Shown: piece by piece, positions 43,295 through 51,072 of the stretch
Layout of the letters: every line of letters begins with the position of its first letter
Numbering within the stretch: position 1 is the first letter of the stretch
Origin: Pseudomonadota bacterium
GTDB taxonomy: Bacteria; Pseudomonadota; Gammaproteobacteria; Steroidobacterales; Steroidobacteraceae
DNA: 64,000 nucleotides
Direction of reading: 5' to 3'
NCBI GenBank assembly: GCA_021847105.1
Contig: JAJZUT010000004.1
Coordinates: 1-64,000, forward strand
Made by a program: the position numbers and the translations under genes
Notes under the pieces: model-generated
The model's database searches: none
The model's input: only the letters and a program-made list of their open reading frames with translations
Told to the model about the DNA's origin: nothing

Positions 43295-43852
43295 ATGCGC
43301 ATCAAAGCTCTCAAACGCTGGGTATTCGCAGCGAGCGTCTTATTCGGCACGCTACCGGTTGCTGCTATGGCCCAGGGACAGGTCAACGCCGTCTGGGCAC
43401 CCCGTCACGTCCGTTTTATCTATCAGGGCTTTACTACCCAATACTCGTGCGATGGATTGCGCGAGGATATCCGCGCAATGCTCATCAAGCTCGGTGCTCA
43501 CGATCTCAAAATCCGCTCCTACGGCTGCACGAGGCTGGTCGGAGTGGAACCCTTCCCGGGCGTACAAGTCAGCATGCAGGTGCTCGTACCCGCCGAGACC
43601 GCGAAGGGAAAGCAGTACGGCCCCACGGTGGCCGCCCACTGGCAGAATGTCGTACTCATGCCAGACAATGCCAGCTTCGAGGAGCAGGGCAACTGCGAGC
43701 TCATCGAGCAGTTCAAAGAGACGTTCCTGCCGCTGTTCACCACGCGTCACATCAATTACCGATCGACGTGCGTGCCCCATCAGATCATGCTCGGCACGCA
43801 CCTCAGTGCAGAAGTTCTGATGCCGCCGGCCACGCCCCACTCACGAAATTGA
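43295..43852 (+). CDS. Secreted protein of unknown function with paired cysteines
   Basis: The 185-residue protein has a signal peptide (about residues 1-26, ending AMA) and a mature part with four spaced cysteines (YSCDGLRED, SYGCTRL, GNCELIEQF, STCVPHQI), fit for two disulphides. No membrane segment follows the signal. Strings such as RFIYQGFTTQYSCDGLREDI and ALGAHDLKIR-like (here KLGAHDLKIRSYGC) recall small conserved periplasmic proteins of gammaproteobacteria without known role. ATG 43295 follows a GGAG-like CAGGAGCATTCACC. The gene stands alone. Confidence 0.7.
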   Translation: MRIKALKRWVFAASVLFGTLPVAAMAQGQVNAVWAPRHVRFIYQGFTTQYSCDGLREDIRAMLIKLGAHDLKIRSYGCTRLVGVEPFPGVQVSMQVLVPAETAKGKQYGPTVAAHWQNVVLMPDNASFEEQGNCELIEQFKETFLPLFTTRHINYRSTCVPHQIMLGTHLSAEVLMPPATPHSRN

Positions 43853-44205
43853 GGCTTTGCTGCGGAGGATCTGTTCGCGCTTCTGCGGCGGTGAATGCGG
43901 GCCGCGGGTACGCATATCATGGGTGACTTGCACGGGTTGCTCCGGCACGCCGACTCCATGCGTGTGAGCACGCCATTTAACGCTGCCGAAACGCGTACAT
44001 CAGTAGCGTCAGCCCGGCATACCGCCGAGCTGAACGCGTCAGCCCCCCCCGCCCGCGTCACACGCTCTTCACCCCGATGCTCGCGAGCAAGCGTCGTGCG
44101 AGCCCCCTATCAAGGTCTCTGAGCCGGCCGCAATTTGACGACATCGTGTACATCGGGAAATCGGCACATTGCGGCCAGCACCTGCCCGCACCACACCGTC
44201 GCCCC
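43853..44205. other. Gap between convergent genes
   Basis: No gene, repeat or terminator was recognised in this 353-base stretch. A C8 run lies near 44043. Confidence 0.4.
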
Positions 44206-45456
44206 TCACGGTGTCAAAGCTGGCTCCAGCGCTGCAATGAGCCCGTCGATTTCGGTGCTCGACGTGTAGTGCACGAACGAGAGCCGTGCCACGCCGCGCA
44301 CCGGATCAACCCCCATCGCCGTCAGCAGACGTGTAGCGTAGAAATCGCCGTAGCCGATCATGTAGCCGCTCTGCGCGAGGCGTCGTGCGACTTCTCGCGG
44401 GTCCACCGCGAGCGGCACGAACGCAACAGTCGCCGCACGCTCCTGCGCATTGATCGGGCCGAGGACGCGTACGTCCTTACGCGTCACCAGAAATGCCAGC
44501 AATCTGCTCAGCAATTCCTGCTCAGCGTCCCGCAGCGCCTCGCGGACCCGGTGCGCGCGGCCAGCAGAAGCCGCCCCGGGGTAGTGATGTTCATCGAGCG
44601 CGTCAAAATATTCAGCGATGCCGCGCGCGGCCGCCACTTGCGCGTGGTCTGGTCCCGCCGGCACTAGCCGCTTGAATGGCTCTCCGGCGTTGAAGTAGTG
44701 CCCTTCGTTGCCGAGCTGCAGAAGTAATTCTGGGTTGAGTACCATCACGCCCTGATGGGGTCCATAGGTCTTGTAGAGCGAAAACAGGTAGATGTCAGCA
44801 CCTAGCGCTCGCAAATCGGGCAGACCGTGTGGCGCCCACGACACGCCATCGACAACGGTCCGCACTCCTGCCGCATGCGCACGCGCTACAATGTCAGCAA
44901 CCGGGTTTACATGCCCGACGATGTTCGAGGCATGTGGAAAGGCGAGCAGGCGCGTACGATCCGACAGCAGAGCATCCAGACGGTCGCACTCAAGACGTCC
45001 GGTATCCTGATCAACGCCCCATTCCTTGATGATTACCCCCTGCGCGCCCAGCCGGCGCCACACGCCACTGTTTGCCTCGTGATCCTGATTGGTCACGATC
45101 ACTTCGTCGCCAGGTTTCAGCAGCGCACGGAATGCCTGGGCAAGCACGTAGGTATTTTGCGAGGTCGAGGGACCGAAATGCACCTCCGCTGCCGACACAC
45201 CGAGATACTCCGCAAGTCGGCTGCGTGAGGCGTCCATCCACTCGCCGGCTTCCGCCGACGCATTGAACAGGTAGTACGGCTGGACCTTGAGCCGGCGGTA
45301 ATACTCCTGCAGGCGATTAACGACGGCCCCACAGGCATAGGAGCCACCGGCGTTCTCAAAGAACGCCTGACCCGCGAGCGTCGGCTCGTCAAAGGCCGGA
45401 AACTGCCGCCGGACGAATTGCAGATCTAATACCCCTCGGTTGCACGTCGATTGCAT
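44206..45456 (-). CDS. Class V aminotransferase, cysteine desulfurase-like
   Basis: The 416-residue PLP enzyme has the class V fold with FFENAGGSYACGAVVNRLQE at the start, VHFGPSTSQNTYVLAQAFRA, NQDHEANSGVWRRL (His of the PLP stack), VVDGVSWAPHGLPDLRALGA, and FSLYKTYGPHQGVMVLNPEL with the PLP lysine in YKTYGPH. This matches the cysteine desulfurase-like group rather than IscS or SufS; the usual catalytic cysteine loop is not obvious. The start ATG 45456 (MQSTCNRGVLDLQFVRRQFP) fits the family lead. The substrate is unknown, and no Suf or Isc gene lies nearby. Confidence 0.87.
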   Translation of the reverse strand: MQSTCNRGVLDLQFVRRQFPAFDEPTLAGQAFFENAGGSYACGAVVNRLQEYYRRLKVQPYYLFNASAEAGEWMDASRSRLAEYLGVSAAEVHFGPSTSQNTYVLAQAFRALLKPGDEVIVTNQDHEANSGVWRRLGAQGVIIKEWGVDQDTGRLECDRLDALLSDRTRLLAFPHASNIVGHVNPVADIVARAHAAGVRTVVDGVSWAPHGLPDLRALGADIYLFSLYKTYGPHQGVMVLNPELLLQLGNEGHYFNAGEPFKRLVPAGPDHAQVAAARGIAEYFDALDEHHYPGAASAGRAHRVREALRDAEQELLSRLLAFLVTRKDVRVLGPINAQERAATVAFVPLAVDPREVARRLAQSGYMIGYGDFYATRLLTAMGVDPVRGVARLSFVHYTSSTEIDGLIAALEPALTP

Positions 45457-45712
45457 CGAATGAGTCCTTCGCCACACCTTTGATTGCTCGCTATTGTGCC
45501 TCAGCGGCAACACTCTGTGTGCGTCCGGCCGGAAATCTTCCAGTCGGTGCCTTTAGCAAGTCTCCTCAGACTCGGCCCGCCACAGACCTCGCGTACTCTA
45601 CGCACCAATACGAATGGTATGCCTCAGCCCACAGCGCAGACTCGTCGCATCCGGTTCACCCGGCGCTATCGACCTTCCCCGGATGCTCTGCGAGGAGTAG
45701 GAGACCCATATC

Positions 45713-46705
45713 ATGAGCCGCAGCACGGTGATGTTCGCCGTTTCAACGCCGCAGGAGGCCGGGCCAATCGAAGCGGCCAAGGTGGCGCATATCGCCAAAG
45801 TACTCGATGCCCAGCTTGAACTCGTTCATTGCGTGTTCGACTCCCATGCGACGCAGCAGAGCGAGTTCGCGCCCGAAAGGACCGAAGAGCAGATCCAGAA
45901 ACTGGTGTTCGAGGCACAGTCCGCCCTTGAGCACCTCGCCGATCAATTCCGTTCGCTCGGTGTACCGACAAAATTCAGTGTCCGCTGGGACCATCCGGCC
46001 CACGCAGGCATCGTCCGTCAAGTTCTGCGACATACACCTCGTCTGCTCATTGCGCAGAGCAGCCCTCATGAACCTTTGGCGCGCGCATTGCTGTCGCACA
46101 CTGACCGTAGTCTGATTGAGACATGCCCCTCACCGTTGCTGCTGCTGAAGACCCGCCGCCCCTACTCCGTACCCCCACTCCTTATCGCCGCAGTGGACCC
46201 CGGTCATGCCCACGACAAGCCGGCAGCCCTAGATGAGCACATCCTGGAGACTGCTAGCCTGTTTACCGAAGCGCTGTCAGGCAAACTCTTGGTCTTTCAC
46301 GCCCGCACCCCCTGGGAGGAAGCGCTGCGCGTCGATCCCCAATTGCGGGATTTGCCCGAATACCAGGACGAGGACTTCCACCGCGACTACCTCGATCGCG
46401 TGGATGCAAGCGTCGTCGACCTCGCCGAACGTCACGGCCTCACGCCTGAACAGGTCCACGTCGAGGATGGGCATGCTGCAGCACTTCTGCCCCACTACGC
46501 CGCGACAATCAACGCAGACATTGTCGTCATGGGCGCGGTATCACGTTCGCGGCTGCGCCGCTTGCTCATCGGCCATACCGCTGAGCGGGTACTGGATGCG
46601 CTCCCGAGCGACATTTTGATCGTCAAGCCCCCCGGATTTCAGACGTCGGTGCACGTAGATTCTCCCCATCTGGTCCACGCGAGCCTCGAGCTGCCCTCAC
46701 CTTAG
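45713..46705 (+). CDS. Tandem universal stress protein
   Basis: The 330-residue protein contains two Usp domains. The first (about 1-150) has LDAQLELVHCVFDSH and ends with LLSHTDRSLIETCPSPLLLL; the second (about 155-310) has VDPGHAHDKPAALDEHILET and the nucleotide-loop motif VVMGAVSRSRLRRLLIGHTA, then ERVLDALPSDILIVKPPGF. This is the UspE-type arrangement. Usp proteins help survival under starvation or oxidative stress and often bind ATP. AGGAGTAGGAG precedes ATG 45713. It is a single gene. Confidence 0.9.
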   Translation: MSRSTVMFAVSTPQEAGPIEAAKVAHIAKVLDAQLELVHCVFDSHATQQSEFAPERTEEQIQKLVFEAQSALEHLADQFRSLGVPTKFSVRWDHPAHAGIVRQVLRHTPRLLIAQSSPHEPLARALLSHTDRSLIETCPSPLLLLKTRRPYSVPPLLIAAVDPGHAHDKPAALDEHILETASLFTEALSGKLLVFHARTPWEEALRVDPQLRDLPEYQDEDFHRDYLDRVDASVVDLAERHGLTPEQVHVEDGHAAALLPHYAATINADIVVMGAVSRSRLRRLLIGHTAERVLDALPSDILIVKPPGFQTSVHVDSPHLVHASLELPSP

Positions 46706-46879
46706 AATGCCGAACATCCCCAACCGATGAGGGGGGCGCATTCCTCATACCCCCAAGAGCAAAGAACGCCCACCACCAATCCCTCCAGAACCGACAACGA
46801 CGGACTCGCGAACCGCTCCGTCCGCATGGCGGTGCCACTGCCGCTGTCGAGACACGAAGGCAGCGCCTACTCAGACCGC

Positions 46880-47092
46880 CCCCTCGCCCCCCAATGACCT
46901 TCCCAATCTCCAATCGGCGCCCGCGGTATAAGCCATCCTGGCGGACAGCGTACCGCGCCATACGAGTGGCAAACCAGGGTCGTCGACGTACGGACGGCAA
47001 AGAGCGATGGTGTGTGCCGATACGACCCGCCGAAGCACGCCCTGCTCTTATTTTTTCGCGCAGGAGTCTCTCGGCAACACGCCACTGATCTG
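46880..47092 (-). pseudogene. Remnant of an IS30-family transposase
   Basis: On the minus strand QISGVLPRD and, 20 codons on, VSAHTIA resemble the IS30 strings EQISGRL and VSHETIY. After a stop and a frame change IGDWEGHWGARG resembles the IS30 catalytic-region motif IGDWEGDTVIGKG. The pieces are in the right order but interrupted by a stop and at least one shift. No inverted repeats were seen. The rest of 46706-46880 and 47240-47366 holds nothing recognisable. Confidence 0.42.
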
Positions 47093-47116
47093 CCGTAACT
47101 GGCACACGGCCGACGA

Positions 47117-47239
47117 ATGACTGAGCTTACCGACGCGCAGCGCCGCCTCGAAGCCGCAATCCATGCTGCATTCTTTGACGACCTTCTACCTCCGCGCTAC
47201 CTACGACGGGCGTGGCGTGGTCTTTCGCAGTGGCAGTAA
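47117..47239 (+). CDS. Possible 40-codon ORF of unknown function
   Basis: ATG 47117 opens a 40-residue frame (TDAQRRLEAAIHAAFFDDLL, then PPRYLRRAWRGLSQWQ) that reads like protein, with an amphipathic helix and a basic Trp-rich tail. No ribosome site or family is evident. It sits between an IS30 remnant and a small membrane ORF, so it may be a fragment. Confidence 0.25.
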   Translation: MTELTDAQRRLEAAIHAAFFDDLLPPRYLRRAWRGLSQWQ

Positions 47240-47366
47240 CCACCTCCGTCGAGCGCAAACCATGTAATTTCCTGGGCCCGCAATAAATCACGTTTGCTCA
47301 GACCGCAAGTTATCCCGCGAGCGTCACTGGATTGAACGGCTGCGAATGCGTCATCGCCACTGACGC

Positions 47367-47459
47367 TCAGGATCCAACCCGTGCCGCAACCACCGTGATC
47401 ACCAGGAGGACGACTGCGAGCAACAAAATGATGAGCAGATGTTTCGTATGCAGCTTCAT
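47367..47459 (-). CDS. 30-residue single-helix membrane protein
   Basis: ATG 47459 opens a 30-codon frame with a short polar start (KLHTKH), one long hydrophobic stretch (LLIILLLAVVLLVITVVAA) and a short tail ending RVGS. GGAG lies ten bases upstream of the ATG. It is encoded on the same strand as the Acg-type gene and starts 54 bases after its stop, so they may share a transcript. Small proteins of this shape often modify larger membrane partners. The family is unknown. Confidence 0.5.
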   Translation of the reverse strand: MKLHTKHLLIILLLAVVLLVITVVAARVGS

Positions 47460-47512
47460 ACTGTGTTCACTCCAGGAAACAGTACCCGCGACAGCACATG
47501 GATCTCAAATGG

Positions 47513-48616
47513 TTACACCATAACCTGTTCCAGACCGCGTCGCAGCGCCCGAACGCTCGGCGCCGCGTAGCCGAACCGGACAAGCAAACTCGGAAGGCAG
47601 CGGTCCGCACCCGCCGCCATCGCAAGCTCGACACGTGTTGCACGAACTTCGATGGGCTCACCGACGAGTGCCACCTTTATATTCAGCGCAGTTGCCTGCA
47701 GAAGAAATCGCTCGCACGCACGGCCAACCGCCGTCCAGTGCCGCGGATCATGCCCTGCGCCAAAAAATACTGCGAACCCGCCACTGCTGCGGATTTCCTT
47801 CAGATTCTCTCCGCCATCCGTCAATCGACCGATCCCCATGTCGAGCAGCTGAGCGCCGAGCCAACGTGGCATGCTTGGCTTACCCGCACAGCGTGTAAAC
47901 AGACCATCCCGTTGGCGCAATGCGTCCCGTTCGTTGAAACGCGTCCAGCACTTCAATTCGCGCAAATGATCTGCATCGGCAGCTTGGATCGACTGCGCGG
48001 CGCGCTGAAGTTCGATGATCCTGTCCATCCGAAACCGTTCGGTGACGAGTCCGACGTGCACATCCAGTTGCTGTGCGCACCGCTCGAGCAAACGCAACTC
48101 CCCAATCGATGGAACCCGACCGTCATATATTCCGCGGGTACTCTGACGCCTTGGAATCGCATAGAACAATTCAGAAGGCGCGACATGCGCGAGGGGACGC
48201 AATTCGACACGCAGACCGCCTCGCCCCATAGGATGGTAAGCCACTTCACCATTCAGCCCAAATGCGCGCGCCGCAACGCTGGCGTTTTCCGCCGCGCACC
48301 CCAAAGCGACGAACAGTTGCTCATCGTCTGGATCCGCCACCGGCATTCGACGCGTGAAATCGGGATGGACAAGCAACTCGCTATCGCCTGTCCGAATGCG
48401 CCACGGCTGTGTGTTGCAATGACTCGGCGCCAACGTCGCATACCGAGCAACCTCCCTGACCGCTAGTTGCCGCGATTCCGGGGGAACAGTCGCCGTGCGC
48501 CAGATCTCCCGCAATGCCTTCGCGTACGCCCCTGTCTGAGCGGTCGCCGCGGCGCCTTGTATCTCGCCTGCGCCTGAACTCACCGCAGTGTCGGCGAACA
48601 GTCCGTGCGCACTCAT
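47513..48616 (-). CDS. Acg family FMN-binding nitroreductase-like protein
   Basis: The 367-residue protein resembles the Acg group of the nitroreductase fold. Strings are REVARYATLAPSHCNTQPWR, HPDFTRRMPVADPDDEQLFV, ALGCAAENASVAARAFGL, RQSTRGIYDGRVPS, and a C-terminal LQATALNIKVALVGEPIEV. In mycobacteria Acg binds FMN and is induced by nitric oxide and hypoxia; its role may be FMN storage or sequestration. The flanking UspA and Crp/Fnr genes fit a stress or low-oxygen setting. ATG 48616 has AGGCGAG upstream; ATG 48646 is an alternative. Confidence 0.85.
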   Translation of the reverse strand: MSAHGLFADTAVSSGAGEIQGAAATAQTGAYAKALREIWRTATVPPESRQLAVREVARYATLAPSHCNTQPWRIRTGDSELLVHPDFTRRMPVADPDDEQLFVALGCAAENASVAARAFGLNGEVAYHPMGRGGLRVELRPLAHVAPSELFYAIPRRQSTRGIYDGRVPSIGELRLLERCAQQLDVHVGLVTERFRMDRIIELQRAAQSIQAADADHLRELKCWTRFNERDALRQRDGLFTRCAGKPSMPRWLGAQLLDMGIGRLTDGGENLKEIRSSGGFAVFFGAGHDPRHWTAVGRACERFLLQATALNIKVALVGEPIEVRATRVELAMAAGADRCLPSLLVRFGYAAPSVRALRRGLEQVMV

Positions 48617-49267
48617 TGGGAGACGCTCGCCTTTGTGTCTCGGCATGAACGCGACGGCAGATCGTGCTTGCTGGTCTGGACCGCACACCTCGCCGGGAGT
48701 GCCTCTGCTCTGTTTGTGCAGATTACTGAGACGCTCATCGCGCCCTCCTGTCACGTCTACCCAGCCACTTGCCTCAGATAGTCATACCGTTCATACAGTC
48801 GCACCGTCGATCCGCAAGGAGAGTGCCGCATCGCGCCTGAATGCACGCTCCGGTCTACCTGTCGACCGCTTCCATTTGGGACCAGAACCGCGTAATCGCC
48901 CGACAATCATCGGACCGCGTCCGCACGACGGACATTGGGAATGTCCGCAGCAACGCTCACTTACTGTCAACAGGACAGGGTTTTACGTTGTATCTGATTG
49001 ATTCGCGCGAATGAGGCTTTCTGGCACCACACGTATGGTGGAATCGACCATTCACGCGTGGCGAATGCCAGGAAGCGACGCGCCAGATTACGCCACATGA
49101 TCTGAGCCCTGCCCCGCGTGATCCGCGGTCTCAAGCGTTGCAATTACTGCCGAGCGCACAGTCGGGAGCGATTGCGGAGTCAAAAAATGACGACAGCCGC
49201 AGACCGTCCACTGTTCTCTGAGCTGTTACGCAAAACCGCAACGCGATGAAACGAGGTCCGAGAATGC
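48617..49267. other. Gap without a supported gene
   Basis: This 650-base stretch between the Acg-type gene and an Fnr-like gene should hold the Acg promoter. Open frames on the plus strand look like shadows. No Fnr-type TTGAT-N4-ATCAA box was recognised. Confidence 0.4.
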
Positions 49268-50020
49268 CTATAATAGCGTCTGCACCGCGAGGGGCTTGCC
49301 GAGCGGATATCCACTGTGGCGTGCCAGATTCTGTGCGTTCGGGATCGTCAGGACCCGATCCGAAAGATCTGCCAGATTTCGCTCGCGCAATTCCCGCATC
49401 GCGCGCGTGACGTGCACTCTTGAAAGTCCGACCGAATCTGCAAGGTCCGAGCGCTGCACTGGCAGCATCACCGATCGGCCGGGGAACAGGCCGCGCATCC
49501 GCAATCGATCGCGCAGCTCGAGAAGCAGATAGCCAATTCTCTCACTCGCTCCGGTACGTCCCAGCAGGGTCAATCGGGTATCAGCACGTTCTCGCTCCAG
49601 CGCCTGGTCCCTGAGCAGTGCATCGGCATATTCCGGGTGCCCGCGCACCAAATTCGCGATGACGGCACCATCGAGAACGCACACGGTAATCGGAGTCAGC
49701 GCCACAATAGAGGCCCGACTACCGCCCGGAAATGTGGCCGGCAATCCGATGAGATCTCCCGGCAACAGGAAATCAAGAACTTGCCGCGTGCCATTAGCAA
49801 GCATCCGAAAGCGCAGCGCCCACCCCTCGTACAGAGTGTAGAGCACGCGGCTGTTCTGTCCTTCGGCGATGAGCGGCTCACCCGCCGCAAATGCGAGATG
49901 CTGCTTCTTCATGCCGCCGATAAACCGCAGCTCACGCGCCGAATGCGGCCGAAATGCGGGTTGGCAGCGCAGCGCGCATACGTGGCAGCTCGCGGGACCG
50001 AGAAAATCTGTCGACGCCAT
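49268..50020 (-). CDS. Crp/Fnr regulator with Fnr-like cysteines
   Basis: The 250-residue regulator has an N-terminal cysteine cluster C12-x2-C15-x3-C19 (SCHVCALRCQPAF) and a further Cys at about 114 (PITVCVLDG) where Fnr has Cys122. Next come a cNMP-type beta roll (FAAGEPLIAEGQNSRVLYTL; FLLPGDLIGLPATF), a dimer helix, and the HTH QRSDLADSVGLSRVHVTRAM. Fnr proteins use four Cys to hold an oxygen-sensitive 4Fe-4S cluster. The spacing x2-x3 is shorter than the usual x2-x5, so cluster binding is plausible but unproven. It shares a strand with another Crp/Fnr gene. A palindrome lies 47-79 bases upstream. Confidence 0.88.
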   Translation of the reverse strand: MASTDFLGPASCHVCALRCQPAFRPHSARELRFIGGMKKQHLAFAAGEPLIAEGQNSRVLYTLYEGWALRFRMLANGTRQVLDFLLPGDLIGLPATFPGGSRASIVALTPITVCVLDGAVIANLVRGHPEYADALLRDQALERERADTRLTLLGRTGASERIGYLLLELRDRLRMRGLFPGRSVMLPVQRSDLADSVGLSRVHVTRAMRELRERNLADLSDRVLTIPNAQNLARHSGYPLGKPLAVQTLL

Positions 50021-50066
50021 GAAGAACTTCGCACACCCGCTCCAGCCGTGGCGCGGACGGGTGCAA

Positions 50067-50099
50067 TGTAAGGTACCTGACTGTGTACGGTATCTTACA
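50067..50099. promoter_or_regulatory. Interrupted palindrome upstream of the Fnr-like gene
   Basis: TGTAAGGTACC (50067-50077) and GGTATCTTACA (50089-50099) are inverted repeats matching at 10 of 11 positions, with 11 bases between. The site lies in the gap between the two Crp/Fnr genes. It is not the classical TTGAT-N4-ATCAA Fnr box. It could be an operator for either regulator. Confidence 0.6.
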
Positions 50100-50128
50100 C
50101 TAAGGACTACCGTCACGGCGCCTCTCCC

Positions 50129-50848
50129 TTAATGCGCCGGCAGAATCTCGTCCAATGCGCGACGGATCACCCCGTAACACTCGCAAGCCGCCTCCTCAAG
50201 CCCTTCACGATCCGTGATCACAATGATCCCGCGGCTGTAGCGGATCAGCCCGGCTCTTTGCAGCGTGCGCGCCGCGATGGTGACGCTCGGTCTGTGTACC
50301 CCAAGCATTTCCGCAAGGAACTCCTGAGTCAATGGAAAGGACTGCGCCAGCCCGGATCGATCATGAGCCGTAAGGAGCCACTTCGCGCATCGTTCATCGA
50401 CGCTGTGCAGGCTATTGCAAGCAACCGATTGCAGCGCCTGAATCACAAAGAATCGCACATAGCGCAGCAGCACGTGTCGCACATCCTCGTGCCTCGCGGC
50501 GAGCGCACGCAATGCCTCTAGCGGCATTCGTACGGCGCTTCCCGGCAATTGGACCAATGCGCGACTCAATGCACTATCACCGCCCAATGCACATTCCAAA
50601 CCGATGAACCCCTCCGCACCCACCGCTGCGGTCTCCGCGATTCCTTCGCGCAGCGAAGCCATCAGACAGACCACCCCCGCCAGAGGGAAATGCACGAATT
50701 CGAGTCGCTCACCCGCTTCGCAGAGAACATTGCGCGGCACGAGGGGTACCGTCTCGAGATGGGGCGCGAGTTGGTCCAACGTGCGGTCGGCCAGCGATGC
50801 CAGCACACGATTTTGGCGCAAAAGACTGTTCCGCGTATCTGAAGACAT
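50129..50848 (-). CDS. Crp/Fnr family transcriptional regulator without cysteine cluster
   Basis: The 239-residue regulator has a beta-roll sensor (FVHFPLAGVVCLMASLREGI, then AETAAVGAEGFIGLECAL) and an HTH (FPLTQEFLAEMLGVHRPSVT, IAARTLQRAGLIRYSRGIIV). It lacks the N-terminal cysteine cluster of its neighbour. This branch of the Crp/Fnr family is common in proteobacteria that live at low oxygen; the ligand is unknown. The start ATG 50848 (MSSDTRNSLL) is chosen; GTG at 50881 lies 11 codons upstream. It is divergent from a hybrid histidine kinase. Confidence 0.88.
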   Translation of the reverse strand: MSSDTRNSLLRQNRVLASLADRTLDQLAPHLETVPLVPRNVLCEAGERLEFVHFPLAGVVCLMASLREGIAETAAVGAEGFIGLECALGGDSALSRALVQLPGSAVRMPLEALRALAARHEDVRHVLLRYVRFFVIQALQSVACNSLHSVDERCAKWLLTAHDRSGLAQSFPLTQEFLAEMLGVHRPSVTIAARTLQRAGLIRYSRGIIVITDREGLEEAACECYGVIRRALDEILPAH

Positions 50849-51072
50849 CGAGCCATCCCGGCCAAACCGTTGCTTCTCCACAATTCACGCTCGCAGATCG
50901 CACCACATCGGCGCCCTCTTCAGCAAACGGAATGAATGGATCATTTGATCCATCGGCGTTCAAACGGTACTATCAAATTATTGTAAAACAAAATGCCTAT
51001 AAGAAGGCAGCGTCTTAAAGTGCTCGCGACTTTTGAGCAGCAGAGCTCGCGCGTCAATAGGGAGATCTCGTA

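Noticed and set aside
47498..48466. 322-codon plus-strand frame
   Set aside because: It is antisense to the Acg-type gene and shows no family features.
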